From positions 1,071,570 through 1,135,569 of the forward strand of contig NZ_BMMW01000001.1 in assembly GCF_014646135.1 (NCBI RefSeq): a stretch of DNA of 64,000 bases, read 5' to 3'. The translations under genes and the position numbers were made by a program. The stretch comes from Nocardia camponoti (lineage in GTDB: Bacteria; Actinomycetota; Actinomycetes; Mycobacteriales; Mycobacteriaceae). The notes beneath the pieces were generated by a model that was given only the letters and a program-made list of their open reading frames with translations, was not told where the DNA came from and made no database searches. Positions 17,128 through 26,476 of the stretch are shown here, piece by piece. The number at the start of each line of letters is the position of its first letter. The first letter of the stretch is position 1.

Positions 17128-20100
17128 TCAGGCCGTCGCAACAGCCGCCTCGTTCAGCGAACGGATCACTCCCAGAAGCCTTTTCGTCTGCTCCGGTGGG
17201 AAGAGATGCGTCGGTCCCTGGGGTGCGGCATCGATGAAAGGCGGCTCGAAAAGGAGCTTGGGGTCCATTTCGCCGTGCTTTGTCAAGTGGTTGACCACCA
17301 AGTTCACGAAGTCGATCTGGTTTGCCGTCGCGGTGCGCTCGCCCAGGAACTCCGCGAACGCTTCTTGCACTGCCACCTGGTCCAGGCCGACCAGTGAGCG
17401 GATGAAGCGGCCGAGGCCGTTCGCCGCGGCCCTTTCCAAATCGGCGGTCTCACCAGCCCCGCTGCTCGCCAACAACTGCTCAAGTGACGCCAAGTCGGCG
17501 GCCGTCAACGGCTTGCCCGAGCGCACCTTCCGCAACGCTAAGTTGTCGGGCTGACGGCGCAGATAATCGCGCACCTTCGCGGTGTATCGCTCAACATCGG
17601 TGCCCGAGCGCATTTCCGGCATCGCCCGCTCAGCTACTTCGCCGAGGGTGTCGGCGAAATCCGTGTACACAACAACGCGCTTCTTCTTATCGAGCAAGCC
17701 CACGATCGAACGAACCTCGCGGCGTGCGTGTTCGAGCATGTCGACGGTGATGTCGGACCACCATTCGTCGCTCGCGACCTCGCGCAACAGTTCTTCCTTC
17801 GCCTTCACCTTCGGGATCGCGAGGCCCTCCTCAAGGAGGCCGTCGGCAACCCCACGAATGGTATTGGCGTGCTTGGTCACATCGTCGCCAACTACCACAG
17901 CCAGCTGCCCACGCAACATCACCAGATCGAAGCGCTTCGCCATCTCGTCGCTGTCGCGGACCGTGGTTGGCAGGTCGGCCAAGCTCTCGACAATCTCAAC
18001 GGCCTGTTGTTCAACGACGGAATCCCATGCCGCTCGCTCGCGATACTTCTCCACCTCGCGGCGATGCGGGCGGACGATGAAGTTATCGAGCCGCATTCCC
18101 GCGACCTGCTGGTGCAGCGTGTCGGCGGTGGCGGCGCGCAACTCATGCGAAGCACCTGATCGGTCGAGTTCGACAAGCAGTTCCGTGCGCGTGCTGAACA
18201 GCCGCTGCGAAAGTGACGGCGCGAGAGCACCTTCCGACGCATCCGGGTGCTGCTCGAAGTAATCGAAGTTGCCGCACACGTCGAAAACGAAGAAGTCGGT
18301 CTTGTCTTGTCCCGGCCCATACAGGTCGGGGCGCAGCCGCGTGCCGCGACCGACCATCTGCCAGAACTTCGACTTCGACCGCACCGGCTTGAAGAAAACG
18401 AGGTTCACCACGTCGGGGACGTCGATGCCGGTGTCGAGCATGTCGACCGAAATCGCGATGTGCGGTTCCTTGTCGGCCTGCGAGAACTTGTCGATGAGGT
18501 CCTGGTTGTAGTTCACCGAGTGGGTGATCACCCGCGCGAAAGCACCCTTGAATTCGGGGTAATTCGCGTTGAAGCGTTCGGCGATGAACTGTGCGTGCAG
18601 CTCGTTTTTCGCGAAGATGATGGTCTTGCCGAGCCGGTCGCCGCCCGCGACGCGATGCCCGTGCGTCATCAGCGTTTCGAGCACCTTGTCGACGGTGTCG
18701 ATATTGAACAGCCACTTGTTGACCGCCTCGGCCTGGATTACCGCCGGAATCTCGTCTTCAGCAACGTCGTCGCCCCAGTCGGTCGACTCGTACCGCGCTT
18801 TCTCCTCGTCGGAGAGGTCGGCGTAGCGAATTCCCTGCAGCGGGAACGTCAACGGAACGCTGACCGCGCGCGGGCGAACCAGGTACCCATCGCCGATGGC
18901 TTCGTCGAGCGAATAGTCGTTGGTCGGCACGCCAGTTTCGAGGTGGAAAAGCTGGTAGGTGTTGTAGTCGACGTCGTCTTTCGGGGTGGCGGTGAGGCCA
19001 AGCAGCAGTGAGTCGAAGTACCGGAAGATGTGCCGATACTTCTGGTACACCGAGCGGTGTGCCTCGTCGACCACGATCAGGTCGAAGTAGCCAGGGCCGA
19101 ACTTCCTTGTGCCGCCCTCGATTTCGTCGATGAGCCCCATCATCGTCGGGTACGTGGACACGTAAATGCGGCTGTCGGTGTTTTTGTCGGTAAGCAGATT
19201 CACCGGCGACGAGTTCGGCAGATGCGTATTGAACGCGCCAACCGCCTGCTTCACGAGGGCTTTGCGGTCGGCGAGGAACAGGACGCGCTTGATCCAGTTG
19301 GCGCGCATCAGCATGTCGGCGAGCGCGACAACAGTGCGCGTTTTACCAGCGCCGGTCGCCATTACGAGCAGGGCGGCGCGGTGGTTTTCGGTTTCGAACC
19401 GTTCGGTGACCGCGCGGATCGCTCGCTCCTGGTACGGCCGCCCGGCGATTTCCTGCGGGACGGGGATATCCGCGAGCGATTTAAGCGACGTGCGACGCGC
19501 GACGATCAGCGCGAGTTCTTCGCGAGTGTGGAACCCCGCGACCTCACGCGACGGGTAGCGCAGGTCATCGAAGAAATGGTGTTCAATCCCGTTGGTGCAG
19601 TAGATGACTGGCCGCTGACCGAACCGCTGCTCAAGGCAGTCGGCGTAGAGGCGTGCCTGTTGTTCACCAGCCAGCGGGTCGACCGACGTGCGCTTGGCCT
19701 CAACAACCGCAAGCGGGAGCCCGTCGGTTCCCCACAGCACGTAGTCGACGAATCCCTTTTTTCCATCGGGCATTCCGTCGACCGGGAATTCACGGTCGCG
19801 CTTCTGGTCGAGCAGCCAACCGGACTCGCGAAGGAGCAGGTCGACCAGGTCGCGCCGAGTTTGCGCTTCGTCGTAATCGTGCGTATCGGGCGCGGCGGCG
19901 CTTGCCTGCTGCGCGGCGAGGATCTGCGCGCGCAACTCGGCGATGAGCTGCTCGTAGCTGAGTTCGGCCGTCTCGGCTGCCTCGTCGCGGGCCTTGAGCT
20001 GGGCGATGAGATCTTGTTTCTCGGCCTCGGACTGCTCAAGCAGCTCATCCTTGGCGGCCAGCTCGGCTTCGAGTTTGCCAAGTTGCGCAACAGTTTTCGC

Positions 20101-20553
20101 GACGGCAGCGCCGCCACCAGGCTTGGGCAGCAAGTTGACGTCGAACTGCTGTTGCGGCAACGGCTTACTCGATACCTGCGTGGCGTGGGTGCGCGCGAGC
20201 CACGACAGGATATGGAACAACTCGGTGAGCGCCCGGGTGCCCGATTCCTTCGTGACCGGCCGTTCGTCGTGGACGGCGGTGTTGCCGAGGCGACGGATGA
20301 GGTCCATTTTCGTGACGAGCCCGTGCCCGACCGCGCTGACGAACTTGCCGTCGTGGAGGTGAGCGGCGAGGTCGGACTTGTATGGCTCAGGCAGGTTTCG
20401 ATACCGGTAGATCCAGTTGACGGTGTGCTCGACGGTGCGGCGCGCGTAAAAGCACGTGGTGCGCGGGTCGAAAAGCGCGTCGCGCTCAGCCTTCTTTGCC
20501 TCGGCGTACAGCTGCGGCCACTCGGCCTGCAGAAAATCGAAGTTCCCCACCAT
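17128..20553 (-). CDS. hsdR: Type I restriction enzyme, R subunit (HsdR)
   Basis: 1,141 residues from an ATG with GGAGG 8 bp upstream. Order of domains: DUF4145-like N-terminus (~1-130), coiled coil (~155-215), PD-(D/E)xK nuclease core (Asp270, Glu285, Lys287 in VVEAK), SF2 translocase (Walker A ATGAGKT ~399-405, DEAH ~496-499, GLTATP), then a C-terminal domain that docks on the methylase. It cuts unmodified DNA after ATP-driven translocation and requires HsdM/HsdS. Those genes lie 2.6 kb away on the same strand, separated by Ltp-like and Rpn-like genes. Confidence 0.93.
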   Translation of the reverse strand: MVGNFDFLQAEWPQLYAEAKKAERDALFDPRTTCFYARRTVEHTVNWIYRYRNLPEPYKSDLAAHLHDGKFVSAVGHGLVTKMDLIRRLGNTAVHDERPVTKESGTRALTELFHILSWLARTHATQVSSKPLPQQQFDVNLLPKPGGGAAVAKTVAQLGKLEAELAAKDELLEQSEAEKQDLIAQLKARDEAAETAELSYEQLIAELRAQILAAQQASAAAPDTHDYDEAQTRRDLVDLLLRESGWLLDQKRDREFPVDGMPDGKKGFVDYVLWGTDGLPLAVVEAKRTSVDPLAGEQQARLYADCLEQRFGQRPVIYCTNGIEHHFFDDLRYPSREVAGFHTREELALIVARRTSLKSLADIPVPQEIAGRPYQERAIRAVTERFETENHRAALLVMATGAGKTRTVVALADMLMRANWIKRVLFLADRKALVKQAVGAFNTHLPNSSPVNLLTDKNTDSRIYVSTYPTMMGLIDEIEGGTRKFGPGYFDLIVVDEAHRSVYQKYRHIFRYFDSLLLGLTATPKDDVDYNTYQLFHLETGVPTNDYSLDEAIGDGYLVRPRAVSVPLTFPLQGIRYADLSDEEKARYESTDWGDDVAEDEIPAVIQAEAVNKWLFNIDTVDKVLETLMTHGHRVAGGDRLGKTIIFAKNELHAQFIAERFNANYPEFKGAFARVITHSVNYNQDLIDKFSQADKEPHIAISVDMLDTGIDVPDVVNLVFFKPVRSKSKFWQMVGRGTRLRPDLYGPGQDKTDFFVFDVCGNFDYFEQHPDASEGALAPSLSQRLFSTRTELLVELDRSGASHELRAATADTLHQQVAGMRLDNFIVRPHRREVEKYRERAAWDSVVEQQAVEIVESLADLPTTVRDSDEMAKRFDLVMLRGQLAVVVGDDVTKHANTIRGVADGLLEEGLAIPKVKAKEELLREVASDEWWSDITVDMLEHARREVRSIVGLLDKKKRVVVYTDFADTLGEVAERAMPEMRSGTDVERYTAKVRDYLRRQPDNLALRKVRSGKPLTAADLASLEQLLASSGAGETADLERAAANGLGRFIRSLVGLDQVAVQEAFAEFLGERTATANQIDFVNLVVNHLTKHGEMDPKLLFEPPFIDAAPQGPTHLFPPEQTKRLLGVIRSLNEAAVATA

Positions 20554-20741
20554 TGCCCGGTCCTCCGTGCTCGATCTTGGCACCGGAACCCGAACTGTCC
20601 GGCGCTATCGAACATTACCTGCGGGGTCCGACAAGTTCGACGCTTCACTCAAGAGAGTTTCTGTTTGACACTGTTGTCACTTGCGTTAGGCGTGTACCGT
20701 GTCATCTTGTTCGAATGTTTGCCTCGTTAACAGGAGCAGGA

Positions 20742-21197
20742 ATGACCAAGCACACCCAGTTCACGAAGAAGTGGTCGCTGTCGATCGGCGCGTCGGTCGT
20801 GGCACTCGCCGTAGTTGCGCCGGTTTGGAGTGGCGCGGTCGCGACGGCCGATGTCGCGGTTCCGAGCGCGGGCGCACCGACGTTCGAATTCGCTTCTCCG
20901 GCAAGGGAACAGACGAGCAGCCAGCGCAACGCGATTCAGAAGGCTAAGAGCTACCTGGAGCTGACCTCGTTCTCCCGCACGAGCCTCATCGCGCAGCTTG
21001 AGTACGAAGGTTTCAGCACCGCGGACTCCACCTTCGCCGTGGACAGCTTGGATACGGACTGGAACGAGCAGGCGGCGAAGAAGGCGAAGAGCTACCTTGA
21101 GCTCACTGCGTTCTCGCGCTCAGGGCTGCTCGCCCAGTTGAAGTACGAGGGCTTCACGCAGCAGCAGGCGGAGTACGGCGTGAATGCCGCCTACTGA
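20742..21197 (+). CDS. Ltp-family secreted protein (superinfection-exclusion-like)
   Basis: 151 residues from an ATG preceded by AGGAG. A signal peptide (~1-37) ends near an Ala-x-Ala site without a lipobox cysteine. The mature part has two tandem Ltp (PF07553) helical repeats, each with KAKSYLEL...FSR, then a LeuIleAlaGlnLeu-type helix and GF, joined by AVDSLDTDWNEQA. The founding Ltp protein of phage TP-J34 blocks phage DNA entry, so this gene may add a surface layer of phage exclusion beside the restriction genes. A TTGACA lies at 20665-20670. It is the only plus-strand gene between hsdR and hsdM. Confidence 0.85.
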   Translation: MTKHTQFTKKWSLSIGASVVALAVVAPVWSGAVATADVAVPSAGAPTFEFASPAREQTSSQRNAIQKAKSYLELTSFSRTSLIAQLEYEGFSTADSTFAVDSLDTDWNEQAAKKAKSYLELTAFSRSGLLAQLKYEGFTQQQAEYGVNAAY

Positions 21198-21309
21198 CGA
21201 GTCTTGTTGGTGGCCAACGGATCCCGATACGCCGTCGTTGCGCGAGAGCGCTTCGGCGGCGTGCGGTTGCCGTAATGTATGTGCGGGTCCGCGTGCCGTT
21301 TCGGTGGGC

Positions 21310-21534
21310 TTAGACGATGCCCATGTCGTCGATGGAGTCGGCCGTCAGCACACGACGCAACCACTCATCGAGGCGAACAGGATCGGCAGCGACAACTTCC
21401 GCGCGCACAAGCGGGGGGACTTCGCCAAACTTCTGCGCGAGCAGCATGAGCAGCGCTTGTATCCGGCCTTTAGCCTCACCCTTAGCAACGCCGATGGCTT
21501 CGCCCTTGGCAACCAGCCGACTCGCGGTGGTCAT
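21310..21534 (-). CDS. Stand-alone copy of the Rpn C-terminal tail
   Basis: 74 residues from the ATG at 21534, preceded by GGAGGAG at a six-base spacing (an in-frame ATG at 21549 would add five residues). It aligns along its whole length with the last ~66 residues of the Rpn protein encoded just upstream (shared MTTA, RLVAKGEA, KFGEVPP, ARLDEW-like, DDMGI/DDLGI). The nuclease domain is absent. In E. coli, short C-terminal Rpn products neutralise the full-length nuclease; the same role here is inference. Confidence 0.7.
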   Translation of the reverse strand: MTTASRLVAKGEAIGVAKGEAKGRIQALLMLLAQKFGEVPPLVRAEVVAADPVRLDEWLRRVLTADSIDDMGIV

Positions 21535-21567
21535 AAAAGTCTCCTCCACCTCCCGGCCTTACCCCAG

Positions 21568-21768
21568 CTACGCAATCCCCAAATCATCGAGGGACTGAGC
21601 GGTGACGGCCCGATCAAACCACTCGTCGAGCCTGGCCACGTCGGCCGCGCCGATCGCTTCACGCATGAACGGCGGCACCTCACCGAACTTGAGCGTGATG
21701 AGTCTTAGCAGCGTGCGCACCTGAGCTTTCGCCTCACCCTTGGCAACCAGCCGGTTCGCGGTGGTCAT
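21568..21768 (-). CDS. Possible nested ORF: internally initiated Rpn C-terminal product
   Basis: An in-frame ATG at 21768 inside the Rpn gene is preceded by GAGGAGG and a five-base spacer, giving a 66-residue product identical to the C-terminal tail of the full protein. The detached paralogue at 21310-21534 begins at the equivalent Met with an equivalent binding site, which supports use of this start. Confidence 0.4.
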   Translation of the reverse strand: MTTANRLVAKGEAKAQVRTLLRLITLKFGEVPPFMREAIGAADVARLDEWFDRAVTAQSLDDLGIA

Positions 21769-22533
21769 GAAGGCCTCCTCTGCCTCAGGTCCTACCCGGA
21801 CAAAAAACGTGCGCAACTCATCGTCGTCTGTCTCGCTGACATCTTGAATATACCGGACGAACCCAATCAGCTCATCTGTGCTGAGCTGCGCAAACGCCAC
21901 CAGAAGCGGTTCAAGGTCGATCACGAGGTGCTCGTGCTTCGCCGCCACCTTGAGCAAGACGCGCAAGATGAGCGCCGGTGCGTTGCTGGTGTGGGCATAT
22001 AGGTCAGCCAACGGTGTCGCGCTGATGTCGTCGAGCACGTAGCGCAAGTGCGGGAGGAACGGCTCGACCTCCTCACGCAACTCCGGGCTGATCGCGACCA
22101 AGTCGGCCACGTCGGTCACCGCGGTCCATTTCTCGCTGCCCGCGTAACTGACGATGGTGATCACGAACGGGATCGTGGTCGGCTTCGGTTTTGAGTGTTC
22201 GCGCAGATGTTGGCGGACGGCAGCCACCTGGTATTCCATCACACGGAAGGCCATCAACAGGTCGTTGCTCGACTGGTGCTCGTGGGCGAAATACAGGTAT
22301 CCGGTTTCCCCGGTATAGAGGCTGACGCGGAAAAGTAGGTCGCCGTCGGTGTTGTCGAGGACACGGCTGATGTAAGCGGTCGACTGGCGTTGCAGGCTCG
22401 ACCAGTCGATCGCTTTCGCCAGCAGCGGCGCGACCGCTTCGACGAGCGGACGTGCGTGAGCCGCCGCCGTTGCCGGGTTGCTCAGGGTGTGCTTGACGAC
22501 CGAGTCGTGTGGATGATGGACCGAATCCCCCAT
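21568..22533 (-). CDS. Rpn-family PD-(D/E)xK nuclease
   Basis: 321 residues of the Rpn/YhgA-like family (PF04754). The N-terminus has the HDSVVKHTL opening, then IDWSSL, GDLLFRV with Asp65, and YFAHEHQSS giving Glu85 and Gln87 as the remaining nuclease residues. The C-terminal third is helical. Rpn proteins are DNA endonucleases that promote RecA-independent recombination and can act as toxic phage defence. It sits between the Rpn tail gene and the restriction operon on the same strand. Within the gene an ATG at 21768 has GAGGAGG five bases upstream, a likely internal start. Confidence 0.85.
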   Translation of the reverse strand: MGDSVHHPHDSVVKHTLSNPATAAAHARPLVEAVAPLLAKAIDWSSLQRQSTAYISRVLDNTDGDLLFRVSLYTGETGYLYFAHEHQSSNDLLMAFRVMEYQVAAVRQHLREHSKPKPTTIPFVITIVSYAGSEKWTAVTDVADLVAISPELREEVEPFLPHLRYVLDDISATPLADLYAHTSNAPALILRVLLKVAAKHEHLVIDLEPLLVAFAQLSTDELIGFVRYIQDVSETDDDELRTFFVRVGPEAEEAFMTTANRLVAKGEAKAQVRTLLRLITLKFGEVPPFMREAIGAADVARLDEWFDRAVTAQSLDDLGIA

Positions 22534-22570
22534 AGCGGGAGACTATTTCACGCGTTAGACGAGGTGCAAA

Positions 22571-23155
22571 TCACGCGTACGCGCCGCCGACGCGGGTGAG
22601 GACTTCGGAGGCGAAGGGGCGGTTGTGGTACTGCGCGTAGGGGCCGCGACCCTTGGTTACGAGGTGGTCGGCGAGGGGGCGGATCGCGGCGGCTAGCGGG
22701 AGGGTGAAGAACTGGTCGTCGGCACCCTCGTCGGAGACGAACCAGTCGATGAGGACGCCGTCGCCGTCCGCCGATGCCAGGCCGGATGGCTCGAAACGCA
22801 AGAGCGGCAGCGTATTTCGCAGCTCGTCGATGGTGCGCGACGTTGTCGCGGTGAGCGCCGACGCTGAAACGTAAAGCGCGACGCGGTAATCCACGATCTC
22901 GCCGTCCTCAAGAAACCGTTCGACGAACAGCACCTCCATTGGCCCGACATTCAACGTGAACAGCCGCTCGCGCTCGGCGGTGCGGTTCGTTGACGGGAGC
23001 GCGCTGAGCGTCCAGCGGTCGACCTCACCGCTCGCCGGCTTGTCGAAAGCGTCGGTGAGGTAGTCGGCGATAAGGTCTGCTGCTGGTTCGAAGAACGGGT
23101 CTTGTTGGAGCGCAAGGAAATTGGCTTCGCTTGCGGAGGCGTTGGTTTCGGTCAA
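22571..23155 (-). CDS. Unrecognised protein in the type I restriction operon
   Basis: 194 soluble residues, mixed alpha/beta, without signal or membrane segment. Its start overlaps the hsdS stop by 4 bp, so it is translated as part of hsdM-hsdS and is likely functionally tied to it. I recognise no domain; candidates by position are a modulator of the R-M complex, an anti-restriction control factor, or another defence component. Confidence 0.7.
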   Translation of the reverse strand: MTETNASASEANFLALQQDPFFEPAADLIADYLTDAFDKPASGEVDRWTLSALPSTNRTAERERLFTLNVGPMEVLFVERFLEDGEIVDYRVALYVSASALTATTSRTIDELRNTLPLLRFEPSGLASADGDGVLIDWFVSDEGADDQFFTLPLAAAIRPLADHLVTKGRGPYAQYHNRPFASEVLTRVGGAYA

Positions 23156-24348
23156 AGTTCGCCCCGGAAGGCGCGGGATTGGAGGGAGGAGAAGAGGGTG
23201 TCGAGTTCGGTTAGAGCCACCCGATTCCGGCTGTCTACCTCTGCCAACTTGGCGACCCGAATCCCAAATGCGCGCTGCAACTCTAACGGGGGAAGGGGTA
23301 CAGGAAGCTCGCGCAGTCTTGCAAGTGTGATCTCCCGAAACGTGGCTCCCTTCACCTGTCGCGAGATCCAGTGCTGCGTTTTCTCGTTCCGCAAAAACTC
23401 CAGCAGGTACGCACCGTCGACGTCGTCACCGGGCGAAATCCGGGCGGTCCCCTGCGTGAGGTTAGCGCCGTGCAGTTCGTCGGTAACTACTGCAGTGGTT
23501 CCCACCGTGGCGCGGATGCTCATCACGATGTCTCCCCGCTGAACTTTCGACCTCTCATACTTTGCCGCGAGCGCAGGATCGGTACGTCGCAATGAATTCG
23601 CTGCGATCTGACCATTAGAGATGTCCCCAGTGCGGATGTACGGGACACCGCCCGGGTATTCCTCCCCGGCTTGCACGATGCCGTAAGTGACAATCGTTCC
23701 AGTTTGCACAGCTGCAGATAGCGGCCGGACTTCACACCTCTGCTCGCCCGCGAGATACGCGCCGAACATGTCGATGAAGATCGACTGGGTCAGCTCGTCG
23801 AGGCGGGCGAGGGCTTCGCGGCGCTTGGCGCGGAGGGCGTCGGCGTGGTCGAGGATCGCCGCGATCCGCCGCTGCTCCTCGATCGAAAGAAGCGGCACTT
23901 CCCATTTCGCGAGTGCAGCCCGACCGAGATGGTTGATGCCGGTGCCTCGACTTCCCCGCACGAATGCGCCCGTCTCCGCTTCTCGGCGAAAAAAGTGCAG
24001 CAGGTAGCGCGAATCGACCGCATCGTCATGCAGGCGAACACGCAAAAGTGTGTTCTGAAAAGCGCATTCGTCGATCTCGCCTCCCCATATCGCGGACTTA
24101 CCCACCTCGCGAGGCGAGCCCGACGCCTCGTTCAACAGGATGTCGCCTGGCTCCAAACGGAATTGGACCATCTCAGCGTCGGTGAAATTCATCGTCTTAA
24201 CGTCATCGAGTAGAAGGCCACCCCAGCCAACATTCGCCGCGCGCAGGTATTGCCGCATTTTGGGGCCGTCATGATTCTTCGGCGACCGCTGACGCCCAAG
24301 TTTGACTTCGGCAATCTGTTCGACAGACACGATCTTCGGCGTGCTCAC
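23152..24348 (-). CDS. hsdS: Type I restriction enzyme, specificity subunit (HsdS)
   Basis: 398 residues with the classic two-fold layout: target-recognition domain 1 (~1-150), conserved helix with LSIEEQRRIAAILDHADALRAKR-type composition (~155-190), target-recognition domain 2 (~195-345) and a second conserved helix (LPPLELQRAFGIRVAKL, ~350-395). Each domain reads one half of a bipartite target and the helices set the spacing. It overlaps hsdM by ATGA and the next gene by 4 bp. The recognition sequence cannot be deduced. Confidence 0.92.
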   Translation of the reverse strand: MSTPKIVSVEQIAEVKLGRQRSPKNHDGPKMRQYLRAANVGWGGLLLDDVKTMNFTDAEMVQFRLEPGDILLNEASGSPREVGKSAIWGGEIDECAFQNTLLRVRLHDDAVDSRYLLHFFRREAETGAFVRGSRGTGINHLGRAALAKWEVPLLSIEEQRRIAAILDHADALRAKRREALARLDELTQSIFIDMFGAYLAGEQRCEVRPLSAAVQTGTIVTYGIVQAGEEYPGGVPYIRTGDISNGQIAANSLRRTDPALAAKYERSKVQRGDIVMSIRATVGTTAVVTDELHGANLTQGTARISPGDDVDGAYLLEFLRNEKTQHWISRQVKGATFREITLARLRELPVPLPPLELQRAFGIRVAKLAEVDSRNRVALTELDTLFSSLQSRAFRGEL

Positions 24349-25877
24349 GCGAGCATCTCCCGCAGCTGCGCCATCCCGTCGGCGATTTCATTCTCAAGAC
24401 GGTCAAGCTCGTCGAGGATGATCTGAGGCGACCGGTGCTCAACTTCCTCGTGATCAATCTCCTTGTACCGGTTCAGCGACAGGTCGTATCCCTGTGCGGC
24501 GATATCGGAGCGCGGCACGCAGAAGCTCTGTTCGGTGCGCGCACGCGCCAGCTCGCTCGTTTCACGAGAAGACCAGCGGCGCAACACATCTGGGAGGTTG
24601 TTCTTAGCGAGTTCGGCGTCGGTCAGTTCGGCGAGCACGCCCAGCTTGTCTTCGTCGAGCAGCGGGTTGCGTTTGTCGTCGAGCGACCATCCGTCGGACT
24701 GCACGTCGTAGAACCAAACGTGGTCGGTCCCACCGGAATTGGTCTTGGTGAAGAACAGAATCGCCGTCGAAACTCCCGCGTACGGCTTAAACACGCCCGA
24801 CGGCAGCTTCACCACCGCGTCGAGTTTCTGATCTTCAACCAGAATGCGGCGAAGTTCCTTGTGCGCCTTCGATGAGCCGAAAAGCACCCCGTCGGGCACG
24901 ATCACCGCGGCGCGACCACCGGGCTTCAACAGTCGCAAGAATAACGCGAGGAACAGCAGTTCGGTTTTCTTCGTCTTCGCGATGTCTTGCAGGTCTTTCG
25001 CGGTGTTCTCGTAATCCAACGAACCGGCGAACGGCGGGTTGGCGAGGATCAGCGAATAGGCTTCGGCGTCACCGGTATTGGCTTCGGCGAGGGAGTCGCG
25101 GTAACGGATGTCGGGCTGTTCAATGCCGTGCAGCAGCATGTTCATCGAACCAATGCGCAGCATGGTGTTGTCGAAGTCGAAGCCGTGGAACATCTCGTGG
25201 TGGTACTGGTGCTTGCCCACGTCCGCGCCGATTTCGTCGGCGTAATTGGCGCGCACATACTCCGACGCGCCAACGAGGAAGCCGCAGGTGCCCGACGCGG
25301 GGTCGACGATGGTGTCGCCGGGTTTGGGGGCGGTCATGTTGACCATGAGCTCAATGATGTGGCGCGGGGTGCGGAACTGGCCGTTCTGCCCAGCCGACGC
25401 GATTTTCGCGAGGAGGTATTCGTAGATGTCGCCCTTGGTGTCGCGATTTTCCATCGGCACCTTGTCGAGGCGGTCGACCACCCGCTGCAACATGCCCGCG
25501 TTGGGAATCGTGAGCCGCGCGTCCTTCATGAAGTGCGCGTAGGTGGAGTCCTCGCCGCGCATTTCTTTGATAAACGGGAAGACGCGGTTGCCGACGATCT
25601 CAAACATGGTGTCGGCGTGGAGTTCTCGGAACACCGACCAACGGAGGTCGTTGTAGGGGCGACCAAGCTCGTCGTCGCCTTCGGGGAACGGGTTGCCCTC
25701 AAGCTTCTCCCCGAACAGGTTCGCCTTTTCTAGCGCGCGGGTTTGCTCGTCGTCGAGCCTGCGGATAAACAGCAGGTAGGTGATCTGCTCCATCACCTCG
25801 AGGGGATTGGAGATACCGCCGGTCCAGAACGCGTCCCAAACCGCGTCGACCTTGTTCTTAATGTCACCGGTGATCAC
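24345..25877 (-). CDS. hsdM: Type I restriction enzyme, methylase subunit (HsdM)
   Basis: 510 residues from the GTG at 25877, which gives the family's usual opening ITGDIKNKVDAVWDAFWTGG. HsdM N-terminal helical domain (~1-140), then an N6-adenine methyltransferase with SAM motif DPASGTCGF (192-200) and catalytic NPPF (280-283). With HsdS it methylates the target; with HsdR it restricts. A TATACA at 25923-25928 (minus strand) could be its -10 element. The open frame extends upstream of the GTG into sequence with no protein-like character. Confidence 0.93.
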   Translation of the reverse strand: MITGDIKNKVDAVWDAFWTGGISNPLEVMEQITYLLFIRRLDDEQTRALEKANLFGEKLEGNPFPEGDDELGRPYNDLRWSVFRELHADTMFEIVGNRVFPFIKEMRGEDSTYAHFMKDARLTIPNAGMLQRVVDRLDKVPMENRDTKGDIYEYLLAKIASAGQNGQFRTPRHIIELMVNMTAPKPGDTIVDPASGTCGFLVGASEYVRANYADEIGADVGKHQYHHEMFHGFDFDNTMLRIGSMNMLLHGIEQPDIRYRDSLAEANTGDAEAYSLILANPPFAGSLDYENTAKDLQDIAKTKKTELLFLALFLRLLKPGGRAAVIVPDGVLFGSSKAHKELRRILVEDQKLDAVVKLPSGVFKPYAGVSTAILFFTKTNSGGTDHVWFYDVQSDGWSLDDKRNPLLDEDKLGVLAELTDAELAKNNLPDVLRRWSSRETSELARARTEQSFCVPRSDIAAQGYDLSLNRYKEIDHEEVEHRSPQIILDELDRLENEIADGMAQLREMLA

Positions 25878-26058
25878 GAAGCCCGATACCTGCCTGTTCT
25901 GCTTGAGGGAGCCCAACAGAACTGTATAGAGGACGACCGACAGCCCCGCTCCCCCGCCCCCGTCGCAAGGCCGTGCGCCCACGGGGCGTTGCGTACGATG
26001 ACGACTGGCAACGTCTGACCGCAAGGGGCGACCAGACCGACGGAAAGAGAACGCACCG

Positions 26059-26469
26059 ATGTCCTGGCGCGACACCACCCCGCAAGCTGTCCAAGACGAC
26101 ATGGATGACCTGCTCGACGCGGCACTGGACCTGGCCGAAGAGCACTTAACTAAGAGCGGCGAGTTCGTTCCGTTCGGTTTGGCTATCGACGCCGACGGTC
26201 GCACGAAACTCTTCGGTTTCGCAACAGGCGACGCGCGACAGGCGCAAAAGCTCGCCTTCGACGCGCTCAAGGACATGCGCACCGAGATTCGCGCCGCGGC
26301 CGTCGCAACCGATGTGTCGCTGCCCGAAACTGGGATGAGCGGGATCGAGGTGCACATCGAGCACGCGAACGGTCCCGCGATCGGCGTGCTCAAGCCGTAT
26401 GCGCTGGAAAACGGGGCGATTCGCGCCGAGCCCTTGGAGGGGTTTACCGCGACGCGGGCGATTTGGTGA
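26059..26469 (+). CDS. Unrecognised small alpha/beta protein
   Basis: 136 residues from an ATG, with a helical N-terminus (DDMDDLLDAALDLAEEHL) followed by strands (GEFVPFGLAIDADG, KLFGFATGD) and a second helix-strand unit. The layout resembles small cytoplasmic proteins common in actinobacteria and some immunity proteins, but I cannot name it. It is transcribed divergently from hsdM and converges on the HEAT-like array. Confidence 0.65.
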   Translation: MSWRDTTPQAVQDDMDDLLDAALDLAEEHLTKSGEFVPFGLAIDADGRTKLFGFATGDARQAQKLAFDALKDMRTEIRAAAVATDVSLPETGMSGIEVHIEHANGPAIGVLKPYALENGAIRAEPLEGFTATRAIW

Positions 26470-26476
26470 GCCGGGA

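Noticed and set aside
25877..26393. N-terminal extension of HsdM by 172 residues
   Set aside because: The upstream sequence is Ser/Arg/Ala-rich without protein character and overlaps the divergent gene at 26059; the GTG at 25877 matches the family start.
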